From NCBI RefSeq assembly GCF_009380165.1, contig NZ_WHUF01000004.1, positions 744,001-808,000 of the forward strand: a stretch of DNA of 64,000 bases. The letters run 5' to 3'. Below are positions 61,437-64,000 of this stretch, in pieces. The notes below the pieces were generated by a model, which saw only the letters and a program-made list of their open reading frames with translations, ran no database searches and was not told where the DNA came from. This stretch comes from Rugamonas rivuli (GTDB lineage Bacteria > Pseudomonadota > Gammaproteobacteria > Burkholderiales > Burkholderiaceae_D). Both the position numbers and the translations under genes were made by a program. Every line of letters begins with the position of its first letter. Within the stretch, counting starts at the first letter, position 1.

Positions 61437-64000
61437 ATGAATCTCGATACTCTCCTGCAGCTGTTCGCGCCGCCCGCCGATCCCGCGCTGATCCAATACG
61501 GCAGCTACACGCCGTCGCTGGTACTGCTCTCCATCTTGATAGCCATCTTTTCCTCCTGGATGGGATTGCAGGTGGTCGCCCAGGCCCAGTCCAGCAAGAG
61601 CCGCGGCCTGCGCGCCATCATGCTGGGCACCGGCAGCCTGGCGCTGGGCTGCGGCGTCTGGGCCATGCACTTCATCGGCATGCTGGCGTTCAACCTGTGC
61701 ACGGCGGTCGACTACGACCACGTCGTCACCATGCTGTCGGTACTGCCCAGCCTGGCCGCCTCCGGCATCGCCCTGTCCATCATCAGCCGCCGCCAGCTCG
61801 GCACCGGCTCGCTGCTGCTCGGCGGCCTGCTGGTGGGCGCCGGCATCGGCGCCATGCACTACACCGGCATGGCCGCCATGCGCATGTCCTTCGCGCTGTA
61901 CTACGATCCGCTGATGTTCGGCCTGTCCATCGTGGTGGCCGTGGTGCTGGCCACGCTGGCGCTGTGGGTGCGCTTCGGCCTGCGCCTGCACACCAGCCTG
62001 TCGTCCAGCGTGCTGGGCGCGATCAGCGCCACCGTCATGGGCTGCGCCATCGCCGGCATGCACTACACCGGCATGGCGGCCGCGCGCTTCGCCGGCCAGG
62101 CGCAAGCCGGCGGCGCCCCCGAACAGAGCAGCACCTTCCTGGCGCTGGCGATCTCGCTGATCACCATCGCCATCACCATCTTCATCATGTCGGCCAACGG
62201 CCTGCTGCGCTACCGCGAACTGTTCCGCCAGAAAAGCGAAAGCGAAGCGTGGATGCGCGCCCTGCTCACCACCACCATCGACGGCGTCGTCACCGTCGAC
62301 CGCGCCGGCGTGATCCATGAATTCAACGCCTCGGCCGAACGCATCTTCGGCTGGCGCCGCGATGAAATCGTCGGCCGCAATATCCGCGTGCTGATGGACG
62401 ACACCCAGCGCTCCGAGCAGGACGGCCTGCTCAACTACCTGCGCACCGAGGACTCGGCCATCCCCGGCCAGGGCAGCGAAGTGATCGCGCTGCGCAAGGA
62501 CCGCAGCCGGGTGCCGATCCGGCGCGCGCTGGGCCATGCGCGGCTGGCCGAGCGCGACCTGTTCGTGCTGTTCATCACCGACATCAGCGAACGGCGCGCC
62601 ATCATGCAGGCGCTGCGCGACAGCGAGCAGCAGTTCCGCTCGCTGATCGGCAACATCCCCGGCATCTCCTTCCGCAGCAGCATGCGCTTCGACGCGCCGC
62701 CGGTGTTCGTCAGCGACGGCATCGAGCGCCTGGCCGGCTACCCGGCCAGCGATTTCGTCGGCGACGACCGCAGCCGCACATTGGGCAGCCTGATCGTGTC
62801 GGAAGACCGCGCCGGCGTCGAGGCCGAGATCGACCGCGCCGTCGACGAACTGAGCGCCTACCAGGTCGAATACCGGCTGCGCCACGCCGACGGCCACACC
62901 AGCTGGATGTGGGAGCACGGCGCCGTCACCCAGGACGAGAGCGATCCCGAACTGCGCTGGATCGACGGCGTCATCCTCGACATCAGCGAGCGCCGCCAGA
63001 TGGAGCAGCAGCTGCGCAAGGCCAAGGAGACCGCCGAACAGGCCGCCGCCGCGCGCGCCAGCTTCGTCGCCAACATGAGCCATGAAATCCGCACGCCGAT
63101 GAACGCCATCCTCGGCTTCACCGACGTGCTGCTGGACACCGAACTCGACGACAGCCAGCGGCGCCACCTGGACACGGTGCGCAAGGAAGGCCGCTCGCTG
63201 CTGCGCCTGCTCAACGAAATCCTCGACACCGCCAAGCTGGACAAAGGCGCGGTGGAGCTGGAGCCGGACGACTACAGCCTGCTCGGCCTGATCGACGAGC
63301 TGGCCTCCACCTTCGGCAGCAACGCCCGCAGCAAGGGGCTGGCCATCGACATCGTCTACGACCCCTCGCTGCCGGCCTGGCTGTACGGCGACGAGCTGCG
63401 CATGCGCCAGATCCTCGGCAACCTGCTCGACAACGCCATCAAGTTCACCGCCGCCGGCACCGTCAGCCTGCGCGCCGGCGCGGCCCAGGGCCAGCTGGAG
63501 ATCGCCGTGCAGGACACCGGCATCGGCATCGCGCCGGAGCGGCTGGAAGCGATCTTCGATCCCTTCACCCAGGCCGACCCGTCGATGACGCGGCGCTTCG
63601 GCGGCACCGGCCTGGGCACCACCATCAGCCGCCAGCTGGTGGCGCTGATGGGCGGCAAGCTGTGGGCCGAGAGCATCCAGGGCGTGGGCACCACCTTCCA
63701 CCTGACGCTGCCGCTGGAGCCGGCCCGCCACGACGGCAGCCAGAGCGCCGAGCGCAGCGCCTATCCGCTGCCGCCGCTGCGCGTGCTGGCGGCCGACGAC
63801 GTGCCGCAGAACCTGGAGCTGCTGACCCTGCTGATGAACAAGCGCGGCCACACGCTGGAGCGGGCCGGCGACGGCGCCGCCGCGCTGCGCATGTCGGACG
63901 AGCGCAGCTACGACCTGATCCTGATGGACATGCAGATGCCGCAGATGGACGGCCTGGCGGCCACGCGCGCCATCCGCGCCCGCGAGCAGGCGCGCGGCAC
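61437..64000 (+). CDS. MHYT-PAS-PAS hybrid histidine kinase (3'-partial)
   Basis: 854 residues are visible and the gene runs off the window. Residues 20-250 are a seven-helix MHYT sensor with the three signature sites WAMHFIGM, GAMHYTGM and AGMHYTGM, thought to bind metal and sense O2, CO or NO. Two PAS domains lie at about 270-385 and 395-520. The kinase has His549 in NMSHEIRTPMNA and ATP-binding motifs (LLDNAIKFT; GTGLGTTISRQL). A receiver starts at about 780 with Asp831 in LILMDMQMPQMDG. A second receiver or Hpt may lie beyond the edge. The ATG at 61437 gives the family start. Confidence 0.92.
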   Translation, partial: MNLDTLLQLFAPPADPALIQYGSYTPSLVLLSILIAIFSSWMGLQVVAQAQSSKSRGLRAIMLGTGSLALGCGVWAMHFIGMLAFNLCTAVDYDHVVTMLSVLPSLAASGIALSIISRRQLGTGSLLLGGLLVGAGIGAMHYTGMAAMRMSFALYYDPLMFGLSIVVAVVLATLALWVRFGLRLHTSLSSSVLGAISATVMGCAIAGMHYTGMAAARFAGQAQAGGAPEQSSTFLALAISLITIAITIFIMSANGLLRYRELFRQKSESEAWMRALLTTTIDGVVTVDRAGVIHEFNASAERIFGWRRDEIVGRNIRVLMDDTQRSEQDGLLNYLRTEDSAIPGQGSEVIALRKDRSRVPIRRALGHARLAERDLFVLFITDISERRAIMQALRDSEQQFRSLIGNIPGISFRSSMRFDAPPVFVSDGIERLAGYPASDFVGDDRSRTLGSLIVSEDRAGVEAEIDRAVDELSAYQVEYRLRHADGHTSWMWEHGAVTQDESDPELRWIDGVILDISERRQMEQQLRKAKETAEQAAAARASFVANMSHEIRTPMNAILGFTDVLLDTELDDSQRRHLDTVRKEGRSLLRLLNEILDTAKLDKGAVELEPDDYSLLGLIDELASTFGSNARSKGLAIDIVYDPSLPAWLYGDELRMRQILGNLLDNAIKFTAAGTVSLRAGAAQGQLEIAVQDTGIGIAPERLEAIFDPFTQADPSMTRRFGGTGLGTTISRQLVALMGGKLWAESIQGVGTTFHLTLPLEPARHDGSQSAERSAYPLPPLRVLAADDVPQNLELLTLLMNKRGHTLERAGDGAAALRMSDERSYDLILMDMQMPQMDGLAATRAIRAREQARG

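Noticed and set aside
61374..63851. Long minus-strand frame opposite the MHYT kinase
   Set aside because: No domain similarity; the plus strand carries MHYT, PAS and kinase motifs in one continuous frame to the window edge.

Overview
The window looks like chromosomal DNA of a high-GC betaproteobacterium of the Oxalobacteraceae (Massilia / Duganella / Rugamonas / Pseudoduganella group). This is an inference from the complete HutF/HutG-type histidine pathway, two PEP-CTERM proteins, the separate type B L31 gene behind rho, several large PAS/hybrid kinases and the overall codon style. No rRNA, CRISPR array or replication origin was seen.

Layout. 1-9.5 kb: end of a large BACON-like surface protein, then small housekeeping and unknown genes (Rossmann protein, two GNATs, isochorismatase-like protein, metallophosphoesterase, mismatch DNA glycosylase, Mpo1-like membrane protein, EamA transporter) and a fused osmoprotectant-type binding protein/permease. 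9.5-12.2 kb: a secreted zinc metalloprotease. It is separated from the binding protein/permease gene by a perfect hairpin that contains the latter's ribosome binding site. 12.3-19.6 kb: a leftward hut operon, hutU-H-G-F-D-I, which takes histidine to glutamate through formiminoglutamate and formylglutamate. Its promoter carries a perfect HutC-type palindrome between -35 and -10. The likely repressor gene, hutC, lies 7 kb away at 26.8 kb. 19.6-27.5 kb: exported amidohydrolase, MsbA, an unknown secreted protein, and an ada / 2OG-Fe(II) oxygenase pair. 27.6-36.5 kb: a giant binding-protein/PAS/hybrid kinase with a receiver protein, then trxA, rho, rpmE2 and a GT-C glycosyltransferase. 36.6-42.7 kb: periplasmic binding protein, small secreted protein, a divergent FtsH-like protease, a hexapeptide acetyltransferase and an APC permease.

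42.9-53.7 kb is an integrated element in the 3' end of a tRNA-Leu(CAA) gene. A P4-type integrase sits next to the tRNA, and an imperfect copy of the tRNA 3' end marks the far side. Both ends also share a terminator-like repeat and a 15-bp repeat. The genes are visibly more AT-rich than their surroundings. They include a two-gene ATPase + HNH nuclease pair resembling the Septu (PtuA/PtuB) anti-phage system, with a G9 tract inside the ATPase gene. Also present are a serine recombinase, an XRE regulator, a YwqK-like lipoprotein, an inovirus Gp2/YagK-like replication protein, AlpA, and several unknowns. The Septu-like pair and the satellite-like module are the most interesting content of the window.

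53.7-64 kb: two divergent PEP-CTERM proteins, small unknowns, a glycine-zipper protein, a MacA/split-MacB export operon, a Tat-exported alpha/beta hydrolase of the haloperoxidase type, and the start of an MHYT-PAS hybrid histidine kinase that runs off the window.
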